Assembly (NCBI RefSeq): GCF_024178165.1
Contig: NZ_JAMZIE010000001.1
Coordinates: 496,001 to 560,000, forward strand
Source: Halohasta salina
GTDB lineage: Archaea > Halobacteriota > Halobacteria > Halobacteriales > Haloferacaceae
Direction of reading: 5' to 3'
Length of the DNA stretch: 64,000 bases
Part shown: positions 1 to 7,806 of the stretch, piece after piece
Numbering within the stretch: position 1 is the stretch's first letter
How the letters are laid out: each line of letters starts with the position of its first letter
Translations under genes and position numbers: made by a program
The notes under the pieces: generated by a model
Told to the model about the DNA's origin: nothing
The model's database searches: none
The model's input: only the letters and a program-made list of their open reading frames with translations

Positions 1-792
1 GAGACGCTCAACGGGATGCGTGAAGGGGTTATCGTCCTCGCGCCGGTGACGATCATTCTGGCGGCGATCAACGGCGTCGTCGACATCCTCACCGCGACCG
101 GCGTGCCGACCAAGATCTCGCTGACCCTGATGGATCTGTCGGGCGGTATCCTGCTGGTCGCGGCGATCTTGGCGATGATTATCTGTATCATCCTCGGGCT
201 CGGCATGCCGACGACCGCCTCGTATACGATCGTCGCCTTACTGATCGCACCGACGCTGACCAACCAGTTCCTGCTGCCGCAGTTCGCGAGCCACTTCTTC
301 GTGTTCTACGCGGCGATCCTCGCAGGGCTGACGCCGCCGATCGCGACCTGTGTGGCGGTGGCCTGCGGGATCGCGGGGGCGGACTTCTGGAAGAGCTGTC
401 TGGAGGCGATCAAGATCTCCGCGCCGCTGTTCATCCTGCCGTTCGTCTTCGTCTACCATCCGGAAGTCGTCTCGGCGGAGTTCGGCACCCAGACGCTGGT
501 CTCGGGATCGCTGGCGATGATCGGCGCGATCGCGGTGATCCACGGCATCAACTACCGCTTCGGCTTCGGCAAGGCGATCTCGCTCGGTGCCGGTGTCGCC
601 TTCTTCGCCCTCGGGATCGTGACGATGGTCCACCCCTCGCGGCTCGTTCAGTTCGGGGCGTTCGCGGCCATCATCGCGATGTACGTCATCCAGACGATCA
701 CTGGCAAACCGAACCCGGTTGCAAACGTTCGCAACCTCGTCGGTTCGTCCGGCGGGTCGACGACCCCATCGGTCGAGCCTGACACCGAGTAA
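1..792 (+). CDS. TRAP transporter large permease, C-terminal part (5' truncated)
   Basis: Open from the first base of the window, so the true start lies upstream; 263 residues are visible. Hydrophobic segments alternate with short loops, and the segment GLGMPTTASYTIVALLIAP matches the DctM-type large permease of TRAP (tripartite ATP-independent periplasmic) transporters, fused 4TM/12TM class. The product should be a cytoplasmic-membrane permease taking up an organic anion with a separate binding protein. The last 35 residues form a polar cytoplasmic tail. The small subunit and binding protein are not visible, so substrate cannot be assigned. An ATG at base 16 is internal and not the start. 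Confidence 0.85.
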   Translation, partial: ETLNGMREGVIVLAPVTIILAAINGVVDILTATGVPTKISLTLMDLSGGILLVAAILAMIICIILGLGMPTTASYTIVALLIAPTLTNQFLLPQFASHFFVFYAAILAGLTPPIATCVAVACGIAGADFWKSCLEAIKISAPLFILPFVFVYHPEVVSAEFGTQTLVSGSLAMIGAIAVIHGINYRFGFGKAISLGAGVAFFALGIVTMVHPSRLVQFGAFAAIIAMYVIQTITGKPNPVANVRNLVGSSGGSTTPSVEPDTE

Positions 793-834
793 CACCGGCG
801 GAACCCTTTTTTCGACACCCAGCCGAGCACAGCC

Positions 835-1431
835 ATGCAGATCGCTATCGTCGTCTTCGACGGCGTCGACGAACTCGACGCCGTCGCCCCCTTCGAGGTC
901 TTCGACAACGCCCGACAGGCTGGCGCGGATCTCGACGTGAGGCTCTGCACACTGGCGGCCGACGAGATTACAGCCAGCCACGGGCTCCGGATCGGCGTCG
1001 ACGACCGGCTGGATGACCTCGACCCCGACCTGCTGGTGGTGCCCGGCGGCCAGTGGGGAGCCCGCGGCGAGACCGGCGCGTGGGCCGAAGCCGAAGACGG
1101 CGATCTCCCCGAGGCGATCGCCCGGCTCCACGAGCGGGGCGTCGACCTCGCGGCGGTCTGTACCGGCGGGATGCTGCTGGCTCGCGCCGGGGTAACCGAC
1201 GGTCGAAGAGCGACTACGCACGCGAGCGCGCGAGATGAACTCGAAGCGTCCGGTGCCGAACTCGTCGACGCGCGGGTCGTCGACGACGGCGACGTCGTGA
1301 CCGCCGGCGGCGTCACCGCCGGGCTGGATCTCGCGTTTCACCTCGTCGGCCGGGAGTTCGGCGACGAAGTTGCCGCGACCGTGGCGACACGGATGGAGTA
1401 CGACCCGGTCGAGGCGGCGGTCTACCGGTAG
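835..1431 (+). CDS. DJ-1/PfpI family protein
   Basis: 198 residues, the usual length of a single-domain DJ-1/PfpI (class I glutamine amidotransferase-like) protein. The strand-elbow nucleophile motif AVCTGGMLLA places the reactive Cys near residue 109, and Glu in the early segment APFEVF (about residue 21) is the usual Cys partner. Family members act as glyoxalases/deglycases, isonitrile hydratases or regulators, so the substrate is open. The gene begins 42 bases after the TRAP permease in the same direction and converges with the DUF389 gene. Confidence 0.82.
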   Translation: MQIAIVVFDGVDELDAVAPFEVFDNARQAGADLDVRLCTLAADEITASHGLRIGVDDRLDDLDPDLLVVPGGQWGARGETGAWAEAEDGDLPEAIARLHERGVDLAAVCTGGMLLARAGVTDGRRATTHASARDELEASGAELVDARVVDDGDVVTAGGVTAGLDLAFHLVGREFGDEVAATVATRMEYDPVEAAVYR

Positions 1432-1450
1432 CGAGCCGCCGCTGTCGGCC

Positions 1451-2788
1451 TCACGGCTCGGGAGCCGTATCGATGATCCCCTGTTCGTCGGACTGTCGGC
1501 CGCGCTCCTCGGAGACGGTGTACTCGACTTCGACGCGGAGCGGCTCGCCGATTCGGTCGGTGAGGGCCGTATAGATGTCGTCGGTGAGCGCCGAGTTCGG
1601 ACTGGACTGCTGACTACTGACGGTGACGACGATACGGTCGACCGACCGCACCGGGTAGTCGTCGTCGAGGACGACCGCGATCTCGTCGGCCTCGTAGCCG
1701 TCGTACTGCGGATCTTCGAGCACCGCCGCGACGGCTTGCTCCGCGCTGGCTTCCATCTCGGTCGTCCGGAACTCCAACAGCGTGACGCTCGCCAGTGGGG
1801 CTGCCAACACCAGCAGGCCGACGCCGAAGATCGTCGCGTAGGTCAGCGTCGACCGGCGTGTGGGCGAGACCTCGAACAGCCCCTGCGGGCGGTAACCCGC
1901 GACCCACAGCGTCACCAGTGCGGCGGCGTTGATCGACAGCAGGTTAACCACGACCAGCGTGAACGCCCCGAGTGTCGCCCCGTCCATCCCCCACGCGGCG
2001 GTGATGCCGACCGCCGCCGACGGCGGGATGAGGGCGGCGGCGATCATGACGCCGACAATCGCCTCCGAGAAGCCACGGGTGAGACTCAGAATGCCGGCAA
2101 TTCCGGCCCCAAGCGCGACCAGGATCGAAAGGAGGTTCGGCGAGACCCGTTCTTCCAACTCGGCGACGACGACGATGTCGACGCCGCCGGGCTCAAACCC
2201 CGCCAGCCGGGCGATCAGGCCGAGGCCGACCGAGGCGGCGATTACGACGGCGACGCCGACGAACTGATAGACGAATCCCTCCCGCCGGAGGTCGTCGTCG
2301 CCGGTGACGATCCCGATGCTGGCGGCCAGCGCCGGACCGAGCAGCGGCGCGATCACCATCGAGCCGACGACGACGGCGGGCGAATCGCCAAGCAGTCCGG
2401 CGGTTGCGACGACCGCGCTGATCAACAGCATGACGAGGTAGGTCGAAAAGGCGGGCGTGAACTCGTCGGCTTTCGTCCGGAGCACCTGCCGAGACGTGCG
2501 CTGGCCTTTGGCTCCGCCACCGCTGTACTGGTCGCGGACGGCGTCGAACTCCTCGGAGATAACGGTCTCGGCGGTGACGACAACCACGCGAGCGTCCTGG
2601 ATATCGGCAGCTGCCAAGTCGTCGAGAACCGGTTCGACAGCCCGGTTCGGCAGCGGAAACCGGACGACGTCGCTGTAGCGTTCGCCGCTGGTCTCGTCGC
2701 TCATCACGTAGTCGACGCCCGCGTCGTCGAGCACGTCGAGGACGGCCCGCCGACGCCCCTCGGGGATCGTGATTTCGAGATAACGCAT
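1451..2788 (-). CDS. TIGR00341/DUF389 family membrane protein
   Basis: 445 residues. The start is the ATG at 2788 (MRYLEITIP); the same frame is open further upstream, but that part is antisense to the alcohol dehydrogenase and its composition is not protein-like. An N-terminal soluble domain of about 120 residues with alternating beta strands precedes six or more hydrophobic helices, among them GDSPAVVVGSMVIAPLLGP, characteristic of DUF389 proteins. A charged C-terminal domain of about 110 residues follows. DUF389 proteins are membrane proteins of unproven function. The gene is convergent with the DJ-1 gene and 101 bases downstream of the dehydrogenase. Confidence 0.8.
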   Translation of the reverse strand: MRYLEITIPEGRRRAVLDVLDDAGVDYVMSDETSGERYSDVVRFPLPNRAVEPVLDDLAAADIQDARVVVVTAETVISEEFDAVRDQYSGGGAKGQRTSRQVLRTKADEFTPAFSTYLVMLLISAVVATAGLLGDSPAVVVGSMVIAPLLGPALAASIGIVTGDDDLRREGFVYQFVGVAVVIAASVGLGLIARLAGFEPGGVDIVVVAELEERVSPNLLSILVALGAGIAGILSLTRGFSEAIVGVMIAAALIPPSAAVGITAAWGMDGATLGAFTLVVVNLLSINAAALVTLWVAGYRPQGLFEVSPTRRSTLTYATIFGVGLLVLAAPLASVTLLEFRTTEMEASAEQAVAAVLEDPQYDGYEADEIAVVLDDDYPVRSVDRIVVTVSSQQSSPNSALTDDIYTALTDRIGEPLRVEVEYTVSEERGRQSDEQGIIDTAPEP

Positions 2789-2889
2789 GGCCGACGAGTC
2801 GGCCACCAACCCGGTAGTTCTAGTTCGAAGCGAGTGAGTGGTCGACGGGACGGACTGTCTCGGTCGATGGAACTGGCCGGAGCGAGCGA

Positions 2890-3966
2890 CTACTGATCGG
2901 GTTTGACGAGGATCTTGACGTGGTCGCTGTCGGGGTCGATGAGTCGGTCGAACCCGCCGTCGACGAGTTCTTCGAGGCCGATCCGACCGGTGATGAACGG
3001 CTCGGGGTCGAGGCGGCCGTCGGCGAACATCTCGATCACCATGCCGTACTCCTCGGTCGACCGCGGCCCGCCGAGATAGGCGAGGGTTCCGGTCACGGTC
3101 CGCTCGCCGAGGACGAGGGTGTTGAGGTGTGTGCTGATCTCCTCCTCCCAGATACTCACGACGGTCGTCCGGCCACCCGGCGCGGTGCTCCCGACGGCCG
3201 CGTTGAACGAGGGTTCGACGCCCGCGACCTCGAAGGTGACGTCCGCGCCGCCGTTCGTGTGGTCCTGGATGTACTCGACGGGGTCGGTCGACATCGGGTC
3301 GATGAGTTCCGCCGCCCCACAGTCCGCCGCGCGTTTGCGCCGGGCCTCGCGGGGTTCGGAGACGAAGATCGTCCCCGCGCCGGCCACGCGGGCACACTGG
3401 ATGACCGCCAGACCGATGGGGCCGCTGCCGAAGACGGCGACCGCATCCCCGGCCTGGAGGCCGGAGCGGCGGACCGCGTGGAGCGCCACGCTGAGCGGTT
3501 CGACCAGCGCGCCGTGTTCGACGGGGACGTCGTCGCCGAGCGGGACGGCGTGTTCGGCGTCGACGACCGCGCTCTCGGCGAACCCGCCGTTGCCGCCCGA
3601 AAGGCCGATAAAGCCGATCGAATCGCAGATGTGGTAGTTGCCCTCGTGGCACTGTCGACACTCGCCGCAGTAGAGGATGGGATTGACGGCGACGGCATCG
3701 CCGACGGCCAAACCGGTCACGTCGTCGCCGACTTCGGCGATAATGCCGCTGTACTCGTGGCCCATTCTGATCGGCGCTTTCTCCTCGGAGACGGGGTGGG
3801 GGTCGCCCTCCGGGACGAAGATCGGTCCGGCGGTGTACTCGTGGAGATCGGAGCCACAGATGCCACAGGAGTCGATGTCGATCCGGACCTCCTCGGCACC
3901 GACCGTTCCCTCGGCTACCTCCTCGACGCGGATGTCCTTCCGTCCATGGTATGTTGCTGCTTGCAT
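2890..3966 (-). CDS. Zinc-dependent alcohol dehydrogenase (butanediol dehydrogenase-like)
   Basis: 358 residues, typical of medium-chain zinc alcohol dehydrogenases. Catalytic zinc ligands Cys37 (GICGSD) and His70-Glu71 (GHEYSG) are present, as are structural zinc ligands Cys100, Cys103, Cys106 and Cys114. The Rossmann motif GSGPIGLAV lies near residue 180. Overall pattern resembles 2,3-butanediol or threonine/sorbitol dehydrogenases, cytoplasmic NAD(P)-linked enzymes; exact substrate is inferred only. An AT-rich region with a TTATCT/AGATAA dyad sits 13-32 bases upstream of the start and is likely a promoter/operator. Transcribed alone. Confidence 0.85.
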   Translation of the reverse strand: MQAATYHGRKDIRVEEVAEGTVGAEEVRIDIDSCGICGSDLHEYTAGPIFVPEGDPHPVSEEKAPIRMGHEYSGIIAEVGDDVTGLAVGDAVAVNPILYCGECRQCHEGNYHICDSIGFIGLSGGNGGFAESAVVDAEHAVPLGDDVPVEHGALVEPLSVALHAVRRSGLQAGDAVAVFGSGPIGLAVIQCARVAGAGTIFVSEPREARRKRAADCGAAELIDPMSTDPVEYIQDHTNGGADVTFEVAGVEPSFNAAVGSTAPGGRTTVVSIWEEEISTHLNTLVLGERTVTGTLAYLGGPRSTEEYGMVIEMFADGRLDPEPFITGRIGLEELVDGGFDRLIDPDSDHVKILVKPDQ

Positions 3967-3978
3967 AGCGCACTATAA

Positions 3979-3998
3979 TTATCTTTAGTTATAGATAA
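3979..3998 (-). promoter_or_regulatory. Dyad operator/promoter of the alcohol dehydrogenase
   Basis: Perfect 6-base inverted repeat TTATCT - 8 bases - AGATAA directly upstream of the dehydrogenase start at 3966, inside an AT-rich stretch that reads as a TATA-like element on the minus strand. The overlap of dyad and promoter suggests a repressor or activator site. No regulator gene is adjacent. Inference from sequence only. Confidence 0.45.
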
Positions 3999-4084
3999 AC
4001 ACCATCTCACGCCGGCTGATAATTCACAGAGTACAGTATACTCACCCATGTAACGGCGTGTGTTTGACTGAACGGTCGTCTCTA

Positions 4085-4837
4085 TCAGGCGTCGTCGACC
4101 CACTCGCGCGAGACGGGGGTCTCGCTCGCGTTGATGTTCGACAGCAACCAGTCCGTGGCGTCGGCCAACTCCGTGTCGTCGGTCGCAGTGAGCTTCAGCC
4201 GGTTGTGGTCGGCCTCCCGGTCGGGATAACAGCCGACGGTTACCTCGAAGCGATCCATCGCCTCCTCTAAGGCCCACACGATGTTGGCCTCCGGCTCGAC
4301 CGTATAGATGAACTCGGAGCGGCGGTCCCCGGCGAACTCGTCGGCGACCGAGTCGAACATCGCCTTCAGTTCGCCGGGAATCCCGGGCAGCACGTAGACG
4401 TCGTCGACGACACAGCCCGGAGCAAGTCCGGCCTCGTTGATGAGCGGTCGGCTCCCTGCCGGAATCGCCGCCTCGGCCTCGCGGTCGACAGCGAGGTCGC
4501 GGTCGGGGAGCCGCTGTTTGAGCTCGGCCAGTCGCTGGTCTACGGCCTCGCGGGTCAGCGCCGAGGCCGCCAGCTCCCGGTCGAAGGCGTCGGCGACCGC
4601 CTCCATGGTTACGTCGTCGGGCGTGCCGCCGATGCCGCCGGTGACGATCACGCGGTCGAACAGGGCGCTGTAGTCGGCGACGTGATCGGCGATCGTCTCG
4701 CGGTCGTCGGGCAGCGAGAGGATGCGTCCGACCGCCACGCCGCGGTCGGTGAGTCGGTCGGCCAACCAGGTCGCGTTGGTGTCGACCGTGTCCCCGGAGA
4801 GCAGTTCGTCGCCGACGGTGATCAGGGCGACCTCCAT
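4085..4837 (-). CDS. CinA-like molybdopterin-binding domain protein
   Basis: 250 residues from the ATG at 4837 (MEVALITVGDELL). The in-frame extension to 4903 encodes Arg/Pro-rich sequence and is unlikely to be translated. The N-terminal motif TVGDELLSGDTVDTNATWLA and the glycine-rich VIVTGGIGGTPDD loop are diagnostic of the MoaB/MogA-like fold of CinA (COG1058). Archaeal members carry only this domain and lack the C-terminal nicotinamide-mononucleotide amidase domain, as here. Family roles include ADP-ribose pyrophosphatase activity; the function in haloarchaea is not settled. It sits 93 bases upstream of, and in the same direction as, nothing obviously related. Confidence 0.82.
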   Translation of the reverse strand: MEVALITVGDELLSGDTVDTNATWLADRLTDRGVAVGRILSLPDDRETIADHVADYSALFDRVIVTGGIGGTPDDVTMEAVADAFDRELAASALTREAVDQRLAELKQRLPDRDLAVDREAEAAIPAGSRPLINEAGLAPGCVVDDVYVLPGIPGELKAMFDSVADEFAGDRRSEFIYTVEPEANIVWALEEAMDRFEVTVGCYPDREADHNRLKLTATDDTELADATDWLLSNINASETPVSREWVDDA

Positions 4838-4930
4838 TGGTCGTCTGACGGCTGGATGGCCAATAGCCCTTGTGACTCGGGAACAGCATCGGCCCGCCGG
4901 CACCGGAGCCCGCGGGCATCGAGCCCGGTA

Positions 4931-5803
4931 TCAGTGCTCGGCGGTCGACCCGCCGGCTCGGGCTTCGACCGACGAGAGGGCGGTCGCGGCGTGGGCCGCG
5001 AGGATCTCGAAGGGGTCGACGAGTTCCTCGTCGGGGCTGTCGACGTCGTAGTACACCGCAAACAACATCGCCGACCCGTCCCCGTAGGGGATCCGGACCG
5101 CCAGCGTCGACCCCGGCTGGTCGTTGCGGACGCCCGCGAACCCCGCCTCGTCGGTGACCGTCTCCAGCGGTTCGTGGTCGGCTACCGCTGCCACCGCCTC
5201 CCCGAGAGCGCCCTCGGGGTCGACGTCCGGCAGGGTGGTGTCGACGACAGAGATCCGCTCGCCGTCGGTCGTGACGAACAGTCCGCCGTCGCCGCCGAGG
5301 ACGAACTCGACGACTTCGACACAGAGGGCGCTCACGGATTCGATGTCGGGCGACTGGTTGAGTACCTTACCGTAGGTGTTCAGCCCATCGAGCCGCTCGG
5401 CGAACCGCTCGACCGTCGAAAGCGTTCGGCGGCTCTCGACGTCGTACAGCCCGACGAGCAGCCCGGCGAGCCCGCCGGCGCTCCCGGCGTCGACGGCCCC
5501 GAACAGCAGTGCCGACCCAGCCTGCGGACTCGTGGCGGTCGCGAGGACGAAGACGGCGACGAAGCCGACGGCCCCGCCGACCCCCCACGCGACGATCAGC
5601 GCGGCATACCCCTCGTAGGCCGACCGGCGTGCGATCGTCAGGCCGGTGTAGGCGATCGCCGCCGCGACCAACACGAACGGCAGCGTACTGAACGCCAGCG
5701 CCGTCGAAGGGGCCGACACCCAGAGATACTCCACCCCCTGCAGCGCGCCGAGCAGGACGCCGACGACCACCAGCCCCCATCCGATCACCGAGTGATGCTG
5801 CAT
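4931..5803 (-). CDS. Membrane protein with C-terminal GAF-like domain
   Basis: 290 residues. Four hydrophobic segments occupy roughly residues 7-30, 38-58, 64-90 and 97-118; then a short coiled linker (ESRRTLSTVERFAERLDGLN) and a soluble domain of about 150 residues follow. The pattern of the soluble domain (LCVEVVEFVLGGDGGLFVTTDGE, then an ending rich in Ala) resembles a GAF sensor domain. No histidine kinase, cyclase or HTH output module follows, so this is a membrane sensor without visible output domain. The function is unknown. AT-rich sequence upstream of 5803 likely holds its promoter. Confidence 0.68.
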   Translation of the reverse strand: MQHHSVIGWGLVVVGVLLGALQGVEYLWVSAPSTALAFSTLPFVLVAAAIAYTGLTIARRSAYEGYAALIVAWGVGGAVGFVAVFVLATATSPQAGSALLFGAVDAGSAGGLAGLLVGLYDVESRRTLSTVERFAERLDGLNTYGKVLNQSPDIESVSALCVEVVEFVLGGDGGLFVTTDGERISVVDTTLPDVDPEGALGEAVAAVADHEPLETVTDEAGFAGVRNDQPGSTLAVRIPYGDGSAMLFAVYYDVDSPDEELVDPFEILAAHAATALSSVEARAGGSTAEH

Positions 5804-5923
5804 CTAAAATTCTCTATGACCGACCGAAACATAAAACCGGCCGCTCGACCGGCGGCTCGAACCGGCACCCGCCGGAACCGTGTCCGACGTGGCGAATAGT
5901 TTTCATGAACAGATTATGAAAAA

Positions 5924-5942
5924 CCTATAACACTTTATCAAA
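5924..5942 (+). promoter_or_regulatory. Likely archaellin promoter (TATA region)
   Basis: The AT-rich sequence CCTATAACACTTTATCAAA contains two overlapping TATA-like elements. Initiation about 25 bases downstream would fall near 5952-5962, just before or inside the GGAGGTG ribosome-binding site of the leader ORF. Position inferred, no experimental start known. Confidence 0.45.
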
Positions 5943-5970
5943 ATAGATATTTTGGAGGTGTTGTTTAATT

Positions 5971-5994
5971 ATGGCCAGCAGATACGTCAGGTAG
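5971..5994 (+). CDS. Leader mini-ORF upstream of archaellin
   Basis: ATG followed by six sense codons and TAG encodes MASRYVR. It is preceded by GGAGGTG at 5954-5960, a perfect match to the archaeal 16S anti-Shine-Dalgarno, with 10 bases spacing. The archaellin ATG at 6025 is in the same frame but beyond this stop and has no comparably good ribosome-binding site. It may be a translated leader peptide that influences archaellin translation; whether it is translated is not known. Confidence 0.4.
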   Translation: MASRYVR

Positions 5995-5996
5995 TG

Positions 5997-6014
5997 CCTG
6001 TGGGCAAGCACAGG
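5997..6014 (+). promoter_or_regulatory. Hairpin in the archaellin 5' leader
   Basis: CCTGTG - GGCAAG - CACAGG forms a perfect 6-bp stem with a 6-base loop, extendable by two pairs with one mismatch. It lies between the leader mini-ORF stop (5994) and the archaellin start (6025), so it could modulate translation or re-initiation. Confidence 0.4.
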
Positions 6015-6024
6015 TAAGATACCT

Positions 6025-6582
6025 ATGTTCAACAACGAAACGAGAGGCCAGGTCGGGATCGGTACCCTGATCGTGTTCATCGCGATGGTCCTGGTGGCGG
6101 CGATTGCAGCAGGCGTACTGATCAACACGGCCGGACTCCTCCAGACGCAGGCCGAAGCAACCGGGCAGGAGACACAACAGCAGGTCAGCGACCGGATCCA
6201 GATCCAGAGCGCGACCGGCAACGTCACGGGCAGCGAGACGATCGACGAGGTTAACGTCACGGTGACGAAGGCCGCGGGCGCGGGTGATATCGATCTCGCC
6301 AACGTGACCTACGAGTTCGTGACCGACGACGCGGTCAACACCGACGTCATGCTGGCCGACGGTAACACCGACATTACCAACATCACCTCGGAGACCAACG
6401 ATAACGTGATCACCGACCGCGGTGATCGCTACAGGCTGACGTTCAACGACTCCGCGATCGGCGGCGAACTCGACGGCGGCGACAGCGTCACCCTGACGCT
6501 GACGACCGCCGCGGGCGCCTCGACGATCAAGGAACTCCGCGTCCCCGACTCGCTGGTCGACCGAAAGGCAGTCAAACTCTAA
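6025..6582 (+). CDS. Archaellin (flagellin-type protein)
   Basis: 185 residues. The N-terminus has a short class III (type IV pilin-like) signal ending in RGQ, followed by the hydrophobic archaellin helix [21 protein letters not shown] prepilin peptidase would cleave in front of the helix. The remainder is Thr/Asn-rich beta sequence with several N-x-S/T sequons (NVT, NIT), consistent with N-glycosylated archaellum filament protein. At 185 residues it is at the short end for haloarchaeal archaellins. No other arl/fla genes or chemotaxis genes are nearby, so this copy is isolated. A pilin-like role is a weaker alternative. Confidence 0.85.
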   Translation: MFNNETRGQVGIGTLIVFIAMVLVAAIAAGVLINTAGLLQTQAEATGQETQQQVSDRIQIQSATGNVTGSETIDEVNVTVTKAAGAGDIDLANVTYEFVTDDAVNTDVMLADGNTDITNITSETNDNVITDRGDRYRLTFNDSAIGGELDGGDSVTLTLTTAAGASTIKELRVPDSLVDRKAVKL

Positions 6583-6678
6583 GCAGCCCGAGGAAACGTT
6601 TTTGCGGCGTGTTCGGCCGGTCAGCGGCGACTCCGGGGGAACCGAAACGGTTTTTCCCGACCGCTGGGAGTGGGAGCT

Positions 6679-6861
6679 ATGGTTGAGGCGACTGCAACCG
6701 AGATCGCTATTGCCAGTCTCATGATTCTGGTCGTCGGCCTGGTGCTGTCGTCGGTCGGCCTCCTCGAAGACGCCATCACGATCTTCGTGTTCATGGCGAT
6801 GGGCCTACTCGGGTTTTTAACCGTCCGCGTGCTCCGCGGGCGGTCCTACAACTGGCGCTAG
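6679..6861 (+). CDS. Small two-helix membrane protein
   Basis: 60 residues from the ATG at 6679; a GTG nine bases earlier is possible but less likely. Two hydrophobic helices (about residues 8-27 and 32-51) end with a basic tail, RVLRGRSYNWR. No known domain is recognised. A T-rich element near 6650 could be the promoter. Its stop codon overlaps that of the convergent eIF-2B-family gene. Confidence 0.62.
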   Translation: MVEATATEIAIASLMILVVGLVLSSVGLLEDAITIFVFMAMGLLGFLTVRVLRGRSYNWR

Positions 6862-7706
6862 AACTCGTGGATGCCGGTTTCGGTGATGAGTTGGTCGATG
6901 TACTCGACGGGCGTCGCGTCGTAGGCGGGGTTCTCGATGTCGATCCCCTCGACGGGTTCGAGCATGACCTCCGACGCCGAGCGGTGTTGGTTCTCGAAGG
7001 CGAACCCTTCCTCGATGACTTTCGCCCCCGAGCCGACGACGACGACCGGGACGCCGAGTTCGTTGGCGGTCGCCGCCAGCGGGAGCGTGCCAATCCGGTT
7101 GTAGAGGGTGTCGTCGACGATACAGTCCATGCCGATGACGACGCGGTCGCACTCCGAGAGGAAATGGCCCAGCGCGCTGTCGACCATCAGATGCGGCTCG
7201 ACCCGGTCGATCGCCGCCAGCATCCGGGCGGTCCCCCGGCCGATGTAGCGCGGACGGGCCTCCATCACGTAGGCGGTCAGATAGTTGCCGTCGAGCGCAG
7301 CGGCTTCGACCGCAGCCAGCGCGGTCGTCGAGAAGTCGTGGGTCAGAAAGGTCTCGCCGTCCTCGAACGTTTCGGCGGCGTTGGCGGCCGCCCGGCGCTT
7401 GCCCGTTTCGATGTCGTCGACCACGCGGTCGATCATCTCGCGGGTGAACGACTTGGCCTCGTCGACGCTGTCGGAGACGTCGATGACCGAGCGTTCGACC
7501 GCTCGGACGGCGTTGTGGAGGGAGGCATGCGAGGGGTTGGCCCGGCGGAGCGCCCCCGCGTTGCGCTGGAGGTCGCGTTCGAACTCCTCGACGGAGGCGT
7601 ACTCCCGGTCCAACAGCTCCGCGAGCGCCTCCGTCGCCTTGATAGCGATCAGCGAGGAGCTGTGGCTCTGCATGCCTTGGATCTCCTCGACGGTTTCGTC
7701 AATCAT
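6858..7706 (-). CDS. eIF-2B / ribose-1,5-bisphosphate isomerase family protein
   Basis: 282 residues from the ATG at 7706 (MIDETVEEIQG); the frame is open upstream but that part is antisense to the HEAT gene. The helical N-terminal half and C-terminal Rossmann-like half match archaeal aIF-2B/R15P isomerase proteins, with VIGMDCIVDDTLYNRIGT corresponding to the GAD..NKIGT segment. In characterised R15P isomerases the sequence THCHS supplies a catalytic Cys; here the same place reads THDFS, so the Cys is missing while the later catalytic Asp is kept. A role in nucleotide salvage (AMP pathway) is therefore uncertain and a paralogous function is possible. Confidence 0.75.
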   Translation of the reverse strand: MIDETVEEIQGMQSHSSSLIAIKATEALAELLDREYASVEEFERDLQRNAGALRRANPSHASLHNAVRAVERSVIDVSDSVDEAKSFTREMIDRVVDDIETGKRRAAANAAETFEDGETFLTHDFSTTALAAVEAAALDGNYLTAYVMEARPRYIGRGTARMLAAIDRVEPHLMVDSALGHFLSECDRVVIGMDCIVDDTLYNRIGTLPLAATANELGVPVVVVGSGAKVIEEGFAFENQHRSASEVMLEPVEGIDIENPAYDATPVEYIDQLITETGIHEF

Positions 7707-7806
7707 ACACGAACGTTCTTCCCTCGGCAGAAATGTGTTCCGGGCCTGCTTCGGCCACCACGGAAGGTTTTTGAAACGCTGGCCCCTGTCACCGATACCC
7801 ACCGCG

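Noticed and set aside
2789-3973. Minus-strand extension of the DUF389 frame to 840 residues
   Set aside because: The extra part is antisense to the alcohol dehydrogenase and Arg/Gly-rich, a typical high-GC shadow; DUF389 homology starts at 2788.
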